Part shown: positions 33,473-45,937 of the stretch, piece by piece
Layout: every line of letters begins with the position of its first letter
Numbering within the stretch: the first letter of the stretch is position 1
Source: Buddleja alternifolia
Taxonomy: Eukaryota > Streptophyta > Magnoliopsida > Lamiales > Scrophulariaceae
Reading direction: 5' to 3'
Length of the DNA: 64,000 nt
NCBI GenBank assembly: GCA_019426215.1
Contig: CM033391.1
Location: forward strand, 14,558,708 to 14,622,707
Notes under the pieces: model-generated
What the model saw: only the letters and a program-made list of their open reading frames with translations
Told to the model about the DNA's origin: nothing
The model's database searches: none
Program-made: the position numbers and the translations under genes

Positions 33473-36400
33473 ATGGCTGAAACCACTTCATCTACTGCGG
33501 TGACTACTGTCTCTGATCTAGACTTAAGTAATCCCTTACATTTACATGCTTCTGACTCCACTAGTATGAATGTTGTATCCTATGTGCTTACTGGATGTGA
33601 TAACTATGCTATTTGGAGCCGTGCTATGTCGATTGCATTGACTGGTAAAAATAAATTGGGATTCGTCTTAGGCACCGTGCCATATCCCACTGATCCGATC
33701 ATGCGAAATCAGTGGGACAGGTGCAATGCCGTTGTTTTATCTTGGATCCTCAATTCTGTGAGTAAAGATCTATATGCTGGTTTGGTCTTTGCTAGTAAAG
33801 CCTCTGATGTGTGGTCTCAGTTAAATCGCACTTATAATAAGGTTGATGGATCTAGGATTTTTTCTATTCATCAAGAGATATCTCAAATCCGACAAGGTTC
33901 TGATTCGATTTCTGTGTATTATTCCAAACTTAAAATGTTGTGGGATGAATACTATGCTCTAATTGCTTGTCCTCCATGTACTTGTGCTGCTTTTACACAT
34001 TCTAAGAAACATGAGGAAAACTTGCAACTAATGCAGTTTCTTATGGGTCTAAATGAAAAGTATGTTGCAGTTAGAAGTAACATTATGCTTCGTGAGCCTT
34101 TACCTGATGTCATGAGTGCATTCAACATTATTTCTCAAGAAGAATCTCATCGATCTATCTCTCACACGAGCACTATTAAGCATGCTTCTGCATTTTCTGG
34201 TCAAACTTTTGAAAAATTGAACAACAAGATTTCGAACAGGCCTGTTTGTGAAAACTGTGGCATCACAGGTCACACGATTGACCGATGCTACCGCATTATT
34301 GGCTTTCCTGACAAAGGGAAGAAGAAACCTGGACAGAATCAAAACTTTAATAAAAGATCCAATGTTGTTGCTTCTGAAAAATGTGACTCTGTCCAGGCTG
34401 ATATTACAAGTATTGGGTTTACCCCCGAGCAACATAGCCAGATTTTGAAACTTTTGAGTGGACAAAAGGAGTCAAGTGATAACAAAGCTCTTATGGCAGG
34501 TATATCATCCAACTCTTTCACAGTGTTTCCAACTCAAAATGGTTGGATTATTGATTCTGGGGCTACAGACCATATGGTCTCTTCTCCCAATTGTTTATCT
34601 GATATTACATGTGTGGAACAACAAAATATTTTAATAAATCTTCCAAATGGAAATAGTGCTAAAGTTACTCACATTGGAAAATTTGAATTACTTCCCAAAC
34701 TTGTGCTTTTAAATGTCCTTGTTGTTCCTGTTTTTTGCTACAACTTGTTGTCTGTCTCAAAGTTGACTCAAGACAATTCCTGTAGTGTTAAGTTTTCTAA
34801 AGATTGTTGTGTTTTCCAGGACCTTCAGAGTGGAAAACTATTGGGGACTGGTAAGCAAGATGGAGGGCTCTACTTCTTCCATCTGCATACAGGTCGCCCC
34901 TGTACACGTGTTAACACTAGTGATAATTCCATTGTCTGTTCTTGTCTTCTTTGGCATAAACGTTTGGGACACCCATCTGATGTTGTTTTAAAGGTTCTTA
35001 AATCCACCTTAAATATAAATGGCTCCATTGAAACAAAACCATGTGATATTTGTCACAAGGCTAAACAAACTAGAGAGCCCTTCCCTTTAAGTGAACATAA
35101 AACGACATCTCCTTTTCAACTTATTCATCTTGACTTGTGGGGTCCTTATAAAGTTGATAGTCATGATGGTTTTAAATACTTCCTAACCATTGTTGATGAT
35201 TTTTCGAGAGCTACTTGGGTTTATTTACTTGTGTACAAATCTGATACTGTCTCTGTTTTGAAAGATTTTTTTTTCATGATAAAAAATCAGTTTTCCAAGA
35301 ACATAAAAGCTGTTCGTTCTGATAATGGTACCGAATTTACCAATAATGATCTTAGAAAGTTTTTTCAACTTTTGGGTGTTAAACACCAGTTTTCTTGTGT
35401 TGACACACCTCAACAAAATGGGATAGTAGAACGAAAACACCGTCACTTATTAAATGTTGCTCGTTCTCTTATGTTTCAAAGTAATTGTCCGATTGAGTAC
35501 TGGTCAGAATGTGTGCTCACTGCTGTGTTTCTTATCAATCGTACTCCGACCTCGGTTCTTCATGGTAAAACCCCTTTTGAAGTCATTTTTGGTTTTACAC
35601 CTAAGTTTGATATTTTACGTGCTTTTGGATGTTTATGTTATGCCTCTAGCTTTAATAATAAAGATAAATTTGAATCTCGAGCTCGTAAATGTGTTTTTTT
35701 GGGTTATTGTGAAAATCGAAAAGCATATAAATTGGTTGATCTTGAGACCAATGACATTATTATATCCCGTGATGTTTGTTTCTATGAAACTATTTTTCCC
35801 TATCATACTAAGAATGTTGTTGCTACAGGCATGAATGATTTCTTTGATGGAAAGGTAGATGTGGATGTCTCTACAGTCTCAGGTAGGTTGGTCGATGAGG
35901 ATAATGCCGTATCCAAGGGTAGTATCGACATCAGCACCATGAGTGTACCTTACACGAGTGTTGATAGTGTTAATATGCCCGCGGATTTGTTATTTCCCAA
36001 TAACATGGGCTCAAGAGCTGAGACCACATCACTTATCACACCATCTCCCATCTATCAAGAACATTCATCTCAAGTCTCTAGTGATAATTTACATGAAACT
36101 GTTGTTGGTGAAAATGAGTCGGGTATTCCCTTGCGAAAATCTACTCGTGTTACGAAACTGCCCTCTTACCTTAAAGATTATGAAGTTTCTTTATCTTCTA
36201 ATTCTGCTTGTCTTTATCCTTTGTCTCAATCTCTGTGCTATAGTGGGATTAGTTCTAGGCACCACTGTTTTGTTTCTAATATTGATAAAATTCAAGAACC
36301 CAACTGTTTTTTTGAAGCCATCAAAGATAAGCGTTGGAAAAACGCTATGGATATTGAAATGGCTGCCTTGGAAAACAATAATACTTGGATTCTCACTGAA

Positions 36401-37951
36401 CTCCCTAAAGGTAGAAAACCTATAGGGTGTAAGTGGGTGTATAAGATTAAATATCACTCTAATGGTAAAATTGAACGTTTCAAGGCTCGATTAGTAGCCA
36501 AAGGATACAGCCAAAGGGAGGGTATAGATTACTTTGAAACGTTTTCACCAGTTGTGAAAATGGTAACAATGAGGTCGTTACTCTCTATGGCTGTGGTCAA
36601 GGATTGGCCTGTTTTTCATTTAGATGTTAATAATGCTTTTTTGAATGGTGATCTCAATGAGGAAGTTTACATGTCGTTGCCTAAGGGTTATTTTTCTAAT
36701 GAAGATACAAGAGTTTGTAAATTGAAAAAGTCTCTGTATGGATTGAAACAAGCCCCTCGTCAGTGGAATGAAAAATTCACAAAATGTTTAGAGCAAAATG
36801 GTTTTAAGCAAAGTCTTCATGATTATTCTTTGTTTGTTAAAAATGAGAATTCTGTGTTTATAGCTCTTTTGATATATGTTGATGACATTGTAGTAACTGG
36901 AAATTCTTTGTATCACATTAATAATGTTAAGAGTTACTTAAATTCACAATTTCACATAAAAGATCTTGGTGAGATAAAATATTTCTTAGGCATTGAATTT
37001 GCTCGTTCCTCTAGAGGATTATGTTTAAGTCAACGAAAATATGTGCTAGATTTACTTGCTGATTTTGGTGTGTTAGGAGCTAAGCCTTCCCTAGTTCCAA
37101 TGGAACAAAATTTGAAATTAAATCTTGATGATAGCGATGATGATAAATTTCTTACTGATGTTGGTACTTATCAAAAACTGATTGGTAAGCTCATTTACCT
37201 TACTAATACTCGACCTGATATTTCTTTTTCTGTTCATGTTTTAAGTCAGTTCATGCATAAACCTAAAGAATCACATTTGAAATCTGCATTTCGTGTTTTG
37301 AGATACTTGAAATCCTCACCTGGGCGTGGGTTGTTCTTCCCAAAAGATACTGTACTTAATTTGAAAGCCTATTGTGACTCAGATTGGGCGGCCTGTCCAA
37401 TGTCTCGAAAATCTGTTACCGGGTTCTGTATTTTTTTAGGTGACTCGTTAATCTCCTGGAAAAGTAAAAAGCAAACCACTGTTTCTAAGTCTTCTGCTGA
37501 GGCAGAATATAGGGCTATGTCCCTTACTTGTAATGAAATTATTTGGATTTTGGGTATTTTCAAGGACTTGGGAATTTTTGATTTAACACCTGTTAATTTG
37601 TTTTGTGATAATCAAGCTGCTGTCCACATTTCTTCCAATCCTATTTTCCACGAACGTACAAAGCATATTGAAATAGATTGTCACGTTGTTCGTGACTATG
37701 TAAAAAATAAAATTGTTTCTACTAAATTCGTTCGTACAGGTGATCAGGTTGCAGATATTCTCACGAAAGCATTGGGACGTGTGAAACATGATAGTCTTGT
37801 AAAGCAGTTAGGTATGATTGATATTTTTGCACCTGCTTTCAGCTTGTGGGAGGGTGTTAAAGCCCAAATTGAGTTTGGACCAACAAGCTTCAAGAAGGCT
37901 GATTTAATAGGCCCAAATGTGAGCCCAATTCCAGAAGCTTCCAAGAGTTGA
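33473..37951 (+). CDS. copia gag-pol polyprotein, intact
   Basis: The start ATG is at 33473, giving 1,492 codons without interruption. Gag is residues about 20-240 (NYAIWSRAM). The CCHC knuckle CENCGITGHTIDRC is near 259, and the protease active site DSGATDHM near 360. Integrase shows HKRLGHP and CDICHKAK, then DLWGP, SDNGTEF and VERKHRH (about 495-655). Reverse transcriptase shows RLVAKGYSQREGIDY and catalytic YVDDIV (near 1136). RNase H shows CDSDWA, AEAEYRAM and CDNQAAVH (about 1300-1385). All catalytic residues checked are present. The last about 32 codons read through the purine tract into the 3' LTR. The protein would form cytoplasmic particles and integrate cDNA in the nucleus. Autonomy is likely but unproven. 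Confidence 0.95.
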   Translation: MAETTSSTAVTTVSDLDLSNPLHLHASDSTSMNVVSYVLTGCDNYAIWSRAMSIALTGKNKLGFVLGTVPYPTDPIMRNQWDRCNAVVLSWILNSVSKDLYAGLVFASKASDVWSQLNRTYNKVDGSRIFSIHQEISQIRQGSDSISVYYSKLKMLWDEYYALIACPPCTCAAFTHSKKHEENLQLMQFLMGLNEKYVAVRSNIMLREPLPDVMSAFNIISQEESHRSISHTSTIKHASAFSGQTFEKLNNKISNRPVCENCGITGHTIDRCYRIIGFPDKGKKKPGQNQNFNKRSNVVASEKCDSVQADITSIGFTPEQHSQILKLLSGQKESSDNKALMAGISSNSFTVFPTQNGWIIDSGATDHMVSSPNCLSDITCVEQQNILINLPNGNSAKVTHIGKFELLPKLVLLNVLVVPVFCYNLLSVSKLTQDNSCSVKFSKDCCVFQDLQSGKLLGTGKQDGGLYFFHLHTGRPCTRVNTSDNSIVCSCLLWHKRLGHPSDVVLKVLKSTLNINGSIETKPCDICHKAKQTREPFPLSEHKTTSPFQLIHLDLWGPYKVDSHDGFKYFLTIVDDFSRATWVYLLVYKSDTVSVLKDFFFMIKNQFSKNIKAVRSDNGTEFTNNDLRKFFQLLGVKHQFSCVDTPQQNGIVERKHRHLLNVARSLMFQSNCPIEYWSECVLTAVFLINRTPTSVLHGKTPFEVIFGFTPKFDILRAFGCLCYASSFNNKDKFESRARKCVFLGYCENRKAYKLVDLETNDIIISRDVCFYETIFPYHTKNVVATGMNDFFDGKVDVDVSTVSGRLVDEDNAVSKGSIDISTMSVPYTSVDSVNMPADLLFPNNMGSRAETTSLITPSPIYQEHSSQVSSDNLHETVVGENESGIPLRKSTRVTKLPSYLKDYEVSLSSNSACLYPLSQSLCYSGISSRHHCFVSNIDKIQEPNCFFEAIKDKRWKNAMDIEMAALENNNTWILTELPKGRKPIGCKWVYKIKYHSNGKIERFKARLVAKGYSQREGIDYFETFSPVVKMVTMRSLLSMAVVKDWPVFHLDVNNAFLNGDLNEEVYMSLPKGYFSNEDTRVCKLKKSLYGLKQAPRQWNEKFTKCLEQNGFKQSLHDYSLFVKNENSVFIALLIYVDDIVVTGNSLYHINNVKSYLNSQFHIKDLGEIKYFLGIEFARSSRGLCLSQRKYVLDLLADFGVLGAKPSLVPMEQNLKLNLDDSDDDKFLTDVGTYQKLIGKLIYLTNTRPDISFSVHVLSQFMHKPKESHLKSAFRVLRYLKSSPGRGLFFPKDTVLNLKAYCDSDWAACPMSRKSVTGFCIFLGDSLISWKSKKQTTVSKSSAEAEYRAMSLTCNEIIWILGIFKDLGIFDLTPVNLFCDNQAAVHISSNPIFHERTKHIEIDCHVVRDYVKNKIVSTKFVRTGDQVADILTKALGRVKHDSLVKQLGMIDIFAPAFSLWEGVKAQIEFGPTSFKKADLIGPNVSPIPEASKS

Positions 37952-38094
37952 GGGACTGATATGCAATTTTCCTACTAGGTTTTTCCTTTAAATAGTTAGA
38001 ATGTATCTTTAGTTCAGATACATTTTTTTGTCAATATTATCCATCTTTTCTCACAATCTATTTTGTATCATTTATATTTGTTGGTATTTTATCA
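37855..38094 (+). repeat. copia 3' LTR (240 bp)
   Basis: Identical by eye to 32392-32631. It also supplies the stop codon (37949-37951) of the gag-pol frame. Confidence 0.95.
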
Positions 38095-38140
38095 CTAATA
38101 CATTAAATACCTAATCTCTTGACATAACAAGTCTATTCTG

Positions 38141-38323
38141 TTTTTTTTTTTAATTCTAGACGAAGGAATACTCCGACCGGACAAATTCGGAGCAATAGTT
38201 TTTAATAATGGTCACACAGTCCCTATAAAACTCCAAATAAGAAGAGAAAAGTCACGGTTTGTGACAGCCTGAAATTGAACCCAAGACCTTCCACATGAAA
38301 GTAAAAACTGATATCACTGGGCT
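38141..38323 (-). mobile_element. tRNA-derived SINE
   Basis: On the minus strand a box A-like TTAGCCCAGTGATATC is followed about 35 bases later by a box B-like GGTCTTGGGTTCAA, then a body ending in a long A run (38141-38151 as T). AACAAGT flanks both sides (38127-38133, 38324-38330). About 180 bp, typical of plant SINEs. Confidence 0.7.
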
Positions 38324-38330
38324 AACAAGT

Positions 38331-39505
38331 TTTGAATATAAAACTTCTTTTCAATAAATCCTTATATCTCTATGTGACAATGAATTAAAAATGCATAATA
38401 ATTCTACTCTTTTTAATAACTCCGGATATCTCTAATTGAGAAATGAATTAAAAAGAGCGCAATAGTGTTATCTAAGAAATCCCAACCACAGTTGGTAAAA
38501 TATGGGATGGGAAAAGTTCGTCAATTAATACGTACGTGTATATTATGAAATTTTATTGAAAGTTACGGTGAAAAAAATCGGCTAAAAAGTACGGCAACGG
38601 GAAATAAACGGATTCGTAAACGTACAGTATAATACGAATATAAATTAATTATTCGGGAGTAAAAATACGGCTTAGTTCTATATAAATTTGTACGATTTAT
38701 TGTTTGTACTCGCTTTTAATTTATAAAAATAATATTTTATGAGTCATTAATTGACAATATTTAATATTTTGATAAATTGTTAACATTCAAAGTTTTAATT
38801 GCATAATACTCAAGTAGTAAGTTTTTAATTAAATTTTTTTTTTGGCTAAAATTAGAGTATTATTCATCGAGTATTATACGAGATACGTAAAGTACGTGCA
38901 TTAAACGGTTCAACTCAAAAGTACGAGTATTATTCATTACGTTCAGAATGCATACAGAAAATGGAAGTATGTTTTAATTATACATACGTACGTGTATTAT
39001 ATGGGTAATATGAGTTTTTACTAACAGAGATCCCAACTTATGAAAATCATACTTTAGGAATTGATTATCTTATCACGGAAAGCCACATAATTAAATTGAA
39101 TTAAATTTTGCCTCTAGTCCGTTTGACCAATTGAAGTGTTTATTTACGTGAATCTAATAACTAGACACAAGATCATAGTTTTGGTGTTGATAACCCTAAA
39201 GTTGAAAGCCACTTTTTTCTCACATGAAAATCTCCCCTAAAGTCAATTTTCCCTCCAGTTAGGGGAGCAACTCGAGCTGAGTCGGTTCGCGAACTGATGA
39301 GCCAACTCGAATCAAGCTTGACACGAGCTCGAGCCCAATTTCTTTTATTCAAAAGAAGCCAGTTCATTTCGATTTTTAATATTTAATATTTTTAATTATA
39401 TTAGAAATAATTAAATAATTCATAAAATAAAAATTGGAAAAACCTCCTTTCAATTTGGGCTACACAAGCGCGGAAACGTTTCAAAATTCCAATTGGAAAA
39501 CCTTG
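38331..39505. other. no recognisable gene
   Basis: AT-rich intergenic sequence with only short chance frames. Confidence 0.4.
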
Positions 39506-40370
39506 AGGTTCCATTTGTTTGCCAGGGAATGAAATCCAAATTGAGAATCAAATATCTATTGATCAAATTTCAAGTTATCCGATTTCATAATGGTGTTTGG
39601 TTGTATCTAGAAAATCGTTATATTTAGTTCATGCAATCTTGCATGAAATGAAATTCACATTTGAAAATTTTCATTATAATTCGCTTCATTTTTCAATTAA
39701 ATTATTTGCATACATTGTGTTACCCAGGTTTGTGAAGTGTTTATATTAAAAAAGTTAATATTTTTAAAATATACTAACTATAATTTGATACTCATAGTTA
39801 ATATTTTAATACGAGCTATTAAAATAATAAATTAATTTGACTATGACACGTCAAAACAATTAATGAACTAACGTGAAGTATATTACTATGAAAATATATA
39901 TTTATATTTATACAAATATATATATATATATGTATTATGTAACATAAATTAAAATACATGATTTTCTATAGATATTAAAAATCATATATTTTAATTTATG
40001 TTACATAAATATATATATACACACACACACAAAAAAAAAAAAAAAAATACATTTTCATACCCATATCTTATCATCTAAACAAATATATCTATATAAGTGC
40101 TATGTATATAAAATTTGTATACAAATATATTTATATAATATATTTCCTTATATGACGAAATATAATAACTATTATATATATAAATAATATTTTTGTTGAT
40201 ATAATATGAATATTAAAAGTGAGTTGCGATTTTAGTTTCAGATTCCTTGCAAGGGGGATAAGAATATTACCTGTTTTGGGTCGGCTTTTTCTCTTTTAGG
40301 AACCTGATTCCTGTTCCATAATGAAGGAATCTTACCAAAGATTATCTGATGACAAACAAACGGGGAGCCT
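39506..40370. mobile_element. possible TIR element (MITE)
   Basis: The left border AGGTTCCATTTGTTTG and right border (reverse complement AGGCTCCCCGTTTGTTTG) are imperfect inverted repeats. Both are followed by further inverted matter (GGAATGAAATCC and its counterpart near 40310-40330). The inside is AT-rich with a CACACA/A tract near 40020. The target duplication is not clear. Confidence 0.4.
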
Positions 40371-41289
40371 GAGCCTGAGGATTGAACGTCGATAGCAACC
40401 ACCAGTGATGATCATCTCTGAGCCAAATCGCCGCCCGAAAAACCACCTTAACCCCATCAAGTCGCCATCATCGTCATCATCATCGTGAAGCCACCACCCA
40501 CATTTTCTCATCATTATTAATATCATTCCATATTTATCATCTTATTATTCTGCAAGCACGAAATTTGCTAGCAAAACTGAGTCAGTACGTAGGAATGGCC
40601 AAAACAGTGATACAAATTTTTACAGCAAGAATGGGATGGAAATGGATACCACATCTGATCCATGACCATGACCAAGACCAAGACAAAGACAAAATTCCCT
40701 GGAGTTATTTACATTTTGTAGCTGTTCTTGATCATGTCTTAGAAGTCGTCAGCCTTAACTCCCACTTCTGTGCACCCATTACTACAATCTTGCTGGGGGA
40801 TAGTGAACACGACTTGTTTCGAAAGCTTATGCCTCATAATTTTGAAAATTACTCCGAAATGGTTGCGTCTTTCACGCGAGAGCTTCGGCAATTATTCATG
40901 GTGCCAAACCTTCTTCTTCACAACAACTTATCTGACAATGACCACGAAAACGACACCCTCAAGAAAAGTGAACTTGTGGCAGCTTTTATCGCTTTCCTTC
41001 TTCAGTTACTGTCTCACGGAAAAGGTTTGGTTTTTTCAATTGAGGATATGATCCACAATCTTAAGAAGGAGTTGAAATCTCTTGTTATCGTACTTGGGGA
41101 TACTTCGCTGTTAGGTGCTGCTGAGATTGAACAAGTCAAGACTTTGTTGGAAGAGTTTGAAGCAGTGGCCAATGAAGCAGGTAGTGTAGTGTACTGCATC
41201 TTTTTTGCCACGGAAGATATAGGCAGAACATGCAAGTCCATTGGTGCTCTCTTACAACAGATCGAGCTCTTGAAAACTAATATCATCCA

Positions 41290-41770
41290 TGTTGAAGTGT
41301 GGCTTATTTTGAAAGAGGAAAATATCCCACATAGATAGAATTTGTAAAGGGTGGGCTCATTTGTTGTATAAAAGGAGACCACCTCTTCACTTTGAAAAAC
41401 ATCCCAAATTGCCTAAGTCTTTTAGCAATTTCTTCTTTCTTCCTCTATAGTTTGTAATAGTTTCACTTTAGTCCTTTAGTGAAATATTTTGGTGGGGTCC
41501 GAGGACGTAGGCTAAATTAGCCGAACCTTGTTAAATTTGGTGTTCTTTATTTTGTGTTATTCTTCAAGTAGCCATTGTTATTTATAGTTGTAGTGTTATA
41601 TTGTGCTATTAAATTCGTCTAGTTAATTCTGTCGAGGAGGTTAGGTTTTAAGCGCGACCGTTGTGACGCCTCCAATCTTTCCTGGGAATTAAATCTAGTG
41701 TGGTTTTCTAGTACAATATTTCCCTCGCTATTTCTATATTTGGTGGAATATAACTCTGAGTTCCACAACA
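41290..41770 (+). repeat. copia 5' LTR in the NB-LRR gene
   Basis: TGTTGAAGTGTGG to TTCCACAACA. TATA box TGTATAAAAGGAG near 41366. Confidence 0.95.
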
Positions 41771-41906
41771 AGTGGTATCAGAGCTCGGGTATTCTGAGTA
41801 TGCTCTGTGGTCGCAGTTTAATCTGATCTTCCACATCAGAAAAGTTTTCTCGGGCTATTTGGCTTTCGCATTTGGAGGGCTCTTGAAGAATAATTTGTAA
41901 CCAAAA

Positions 41907-44900
41907 ATGGAAGACACCTCAAAAGCATCGTCGTCGTCCATTTGGGCGAGAACCACTGTGGCGAATACGCGATTGGCAGTGGAGTCTTTTGATGGCACAG
42001 GCCATTTTGGTATGTGGCAAAGCGAAGTTGTAGACGCACTCTTTCAACAAGGTCTATACTTAGCTATTGAAGAAAAGAAACCAAATGATATGGAGGAAAA
42101 AGAATGGAGTATGATGAATCGGTTGGCATGTGGAACAATTCGTTCGTGTCTATCCAGAGAGCAGAGATATGCGTTTTCAAAAGAAAACTCTGCATATAAA
42201 TTGTGGATGGCACTGGAGGAGAAGTTTCTGAAGAAAAGTTGTCAGAATAAGCTCCATTTGAAGAAGCGGCTCTTTCGCTTCACATTTGTTTCGGGTTCCA
42301 CTATGAATAGTCACATTACCAGTTTTAATCAACTGGTTACCGATTTGATAAATTTGGATGAGACTTTTAAAGACAAGGATTTGGCTCTGATGCTGTTGGG
42401 ATCCCTTCTTGAGGAGTTTGAGTTTCTTGAAACCACTCTACTTCACGGGAAGGCTGCTGTATCTCTTAGCGAAGTTTGTGCTGCCCTGTACAGTTATGAG
42501 CTGAGAAAGAAGGACAAGCAAGTTTGTTCAGGCGGAGATGCAGAGGTTTTGTTCGTCAGAGGTCGTTCACAAAACAAAAACAAAGGAAAGAAAGGGAGAT
42601 CCTAGTCCAGGCATAAACTAAGCAAAGACGAGTGTGCCTATTGTCGAGAAACAGGACACTGGAAGAGAGATTGCCCAAAGCTGACAACTAAGGGCAATTC
42701 TAAGGCCGTGGCAGAATCGAATGTAACCGCGTGTGATGATGCCGAATCAGACTTCTCATTGGCGACATCATCCAGCGGTGCTTCTGAAGTATGGATGCTG
42801 GATTCAGCATGTAGTCATCATATGACACCACATTTGGATTGGTTCTTTGATTTCAAAGAACAAAATGACGTTGTCTTCACAGCAAATGAAGCTCCTCTTA
42901 CTACACTTGGGATTGGTTCAGTTCGCTTAAAGAATCACGATAGATCAATCATAACCCTAAAGGGTGTTCGGTATGCACTAGAAGTGAGGAAAAACCTTAT
43001 TTCCGTTGGAACTTTAGAATCGAAAGGTTTTGAAGTAAGAGCTAAGGATGGGGTGATGAAGATCATCTCTGGTGCACTCGTGGTAATGAAGGGAATTCGG
43101 AAGACAACAATACGTATCACTACATGGGTGGTACAGTTGTGGGTGCAGTAGCAGCAGTTACTGTTGATGATCGGAATTCAGAAGCAATTAGACTATGGCA
43201 TATGCGCTTGGGACATGCAGGTGGAAAATCCTTGAATCTCCTCATAAATCAAGGATTGTTGAAAGGAGTGAAATACTCCAAATTAGAGTTTTGTGAACAT
43301 TGTGTTCGTGGGAAACAGACAAGGGTTAAATTTGGAACAGCAATCCATAATACTGAAGGTATCTTGGATTATGTACATTCGGATGTATGGGGTCCCTCAA
43401 AAACGAGTTCTTTGGGAAGGAAACACTATTTTGTAACCTTTGTTGATGATTTTTCCCGGAGAGTTTGGGTGTATACTATGAAGACGAAGGATGAAGTGTT
43501 TGAGGTATTCCTCAAATGGAAAAAGATGGTGGAAACTCAGACTGATAAAAAGGTCAAACGTCTCCGTACAGACAATGGTGGAGAATTTAGGAGTGGTCCA
43601 TTTCAAAAATTTTGTGAGGATGAAGGCATTGTCAGACACTTCACTGTTAGACATACACCACAACAGAACGGAGTGGCAGAACGCATGAACCGGACTTTGC
43701 TGGAGAAAGTTCGGTGTTTGTTATCCAATGCTGGGTTGGGTAAAGAATTTTGGGCTGAGGCTGTGACGTATGCATGCCATCTCGTTAATCGTCTACCATC
43801 TACTGCTATTGATGGAAAAACACCATTGGAGAAATGGTTTGGAAAGCCTGCTGCTGATTATGATTCCTTACATGTGTTTGGTTCCGCTGCATATTATCAT
43901 GTTAAGGAATCAAAGTTGGATCCTAGAGCAAAGAAAGCTGTGTTCATGGGGATCACCTCTGGTATAAAAGGCTATCGTCTTTGGTGTCCAGAAACAAAGA
44001 AAATAATCTTTAGCAGGGATGTCACCTTTGATGAATCTACCGTGTTGGAAAAGGTGAATGCAGAACAGCATGATGGTACTCCCAAACAGGTGGAGTTTGA
44101 AAAGTTTGTTGTCCCAGCAGATCAAGAAACTCTTGATCATTCTCCTACGGTAGAAGGAGATTTTGAAGAAGAGGAGGTTCAACCCCAAGAACTTCCACAG
44201 CAACTTGAATCAATTGCAACTAGTAAGCCAAAGAGGACAATCAGAAAGCCTGCTCGCTTTGATGATATGGTGGCTTGTGCATCTGCAATTGCCGCTGATG
44301 ATGTTCCTACCACTTATATTGAAGCAGTCAAAGGACCAGAGAAAGATAAGTGGAGGATTGTCATGAGTGAAGAAATGCAGTCCCTTCATAAGAATCAAAC
44401 ATGGGAACTGGCCAGTCTCCCGAAGGGAAAGAAGGCAATTGGATGCAAATGGGTATTTGCAAAGAAAGATGGATTTCCTAGCCAAGGTGATGTTCGCTAC
44501 AAAGCCAGATTGGTGGCCAAAGGTTACGCTCAGAAGGAGGGCATTGATTATAATGAGGTGTTTTCTCCAGTTGTAAAACACTCCTCCATTAGAATTTTGT
44601 TGGCTTTGGTAGCACAGTTGGATTTTGAACTAGTTCAGTTGGATGTAAAAACTGCATTTTTACATGGAGACTTGGAAGAGGAAATCTATATGACTCAGCC
44701 AGTGGGATTCAAAGTTGCTGAAAATGAAAATTTGGTTTGTAAACTTCAAAAATCGTTGTACGGATTGAAGCAATCTCCGAGGCAGTGGTACAAGCGATTT
44801 GACAAGTTTATGATGGGAATTGGGTACACAAGAAGCAAATACGATCATTGTGTGTATTTGCACAAGCTACAAGATGGATCCTTCATATATCTTCTTCTGT

Positions 44901-45871
44901 ATGTTGATGATATGTTGATTGCCTCCCCGAGTCTAATAGAAATTGAAAAGTTGAAGACTCATTTGAAAAGGGAGTTCGAGATGAAGGATCTAGGTGAGGC
45001 GAAGAAGATTCTCGGCATGGAGATTTTCAGAGATAGAAAATTGAGAAGGCTTTGTTTGACTCAGAAACAATATCTGAGTAGGATGTTGAGGCGTTTTGGC
45101 ATTGATGAAAAGTCAAAACCAGTTAGTACTCCGCTTGCTCCTCATTTTAAGCTTAGCGCCGCTTTGTCACCGAAATCTGATGCAGAACGGGAATACATGT
45201 CAAAAGTACCGTATGCAAATGCTGTTGGTAGCTTGATGTATGCTATGGTGTGTACGAGGCCTGATATTTTCCAAGCAGTGGAGGTTGTGAGCAGGTATAT
45301 GCATGATCCTGGAAAGGAACATTGGCAAGCTGTGAAATGGATTTTGCGATACATCCATGACACAGCTGATGTTGGTTTGATATTTGAGCGGGAACATAGT
45401 CAGTATGTAGTCGGATATTGCGATTCAGACTATGCTGGTGATTTAGATAAGCGTAGATCAACTACAGGCTACGTATTTACTCTTGCTAAAGCACCGGTCA
45501 GTTGGAAGTCTACCTTACAGTCAACGGTTGCTCTGTCTACTACGGAAGCAGAGTATATGGCAATTTCAGAGGCTGTAAAGGAAGCAATTTGGCTTCAAGG
45601 GTTGCTTGGTGAACTGGGGATTGGACAAAAGTATGTGAAAATACATTGTGATAGTCAAAGTGCTATCCATTTAGCAAAGAACCAAGTTTATCATGCAAGG
45701 ACGAAGCACATTGATGTTCGGTATCACTTCATAAGATAGAGACTTGAAGAAGGTGGAGTCAGAATCGAGAAGATCCATACTACTGAGAATCCTGCTGATA
45801 TGTTGACAAAAGTTGTGACTGCAATCAAGTTCAAATTTTGTTTGGACTTGATCAACATTGTCAAAATTTGA
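41907..45871 (+). pseudogene. copia gag-pol, two nonsense codons and one frameshift
   Basis: Gag from ATG 41907. TAG at 42603-42605 falls just before the knuckle CAYCRETGHWKRDC. Protease DSACSHHM lies near 42808. A frame change at about 43099-43106 leads into 43124-45739. This part holds the pre-integrase HMRLGHAG/CEHC, integrase DVWGP, RTDNGGEF and VAERMNR, reverse transcriptase KARLVAKGYAQ and YVDDML (about 44902), and RNase H CDSDYAGD, TEAEYMA and CDSQSAIH. TAG at 45737-45739 replaces a sense codon before RLEEGGVRIEKIHTTENPADMLTK-type C-terminal sequence, which ends at 45871. Only a few changes separate it from a coding element. Confidence 0.92.
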
Positions 45872-45937
45872 AGATTGGTTTTGGTGACCCCGTTTGACGA
45901 GGAGATTGAAGATTTTGAAATTCGCCAAGGTGGAGAT

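Larger units (their letters stand above)
32392..38094 (+). mobile_element. complete, apparently intact Ty1/copia retrotransposon
   Basis: Two 240-bp LTRs that appear identical on full comparison, flanked by a perfect CTAAT target duplication (32387-32391 and 38095-38099). A TGGCATCAAGAGCC primer site, a single 1,492-codon gag-pol frame with all expected motifs and a purine tract (TGTGGGAGGG) before the 3' LTR are present. Identical LTRs mean a very recent insertion. The 841-bp leader is unusual (see separate entries). It lies about 460 bp downstream of UFD1, in the same orientation. Confidence 0.96.

Noticed and set aside
39260..39345. GAGCTCGAG-type motif cluster as a transposon end
   Set aside because: Common plant repeat motif, but no inverted partner or target duplication could be placed.
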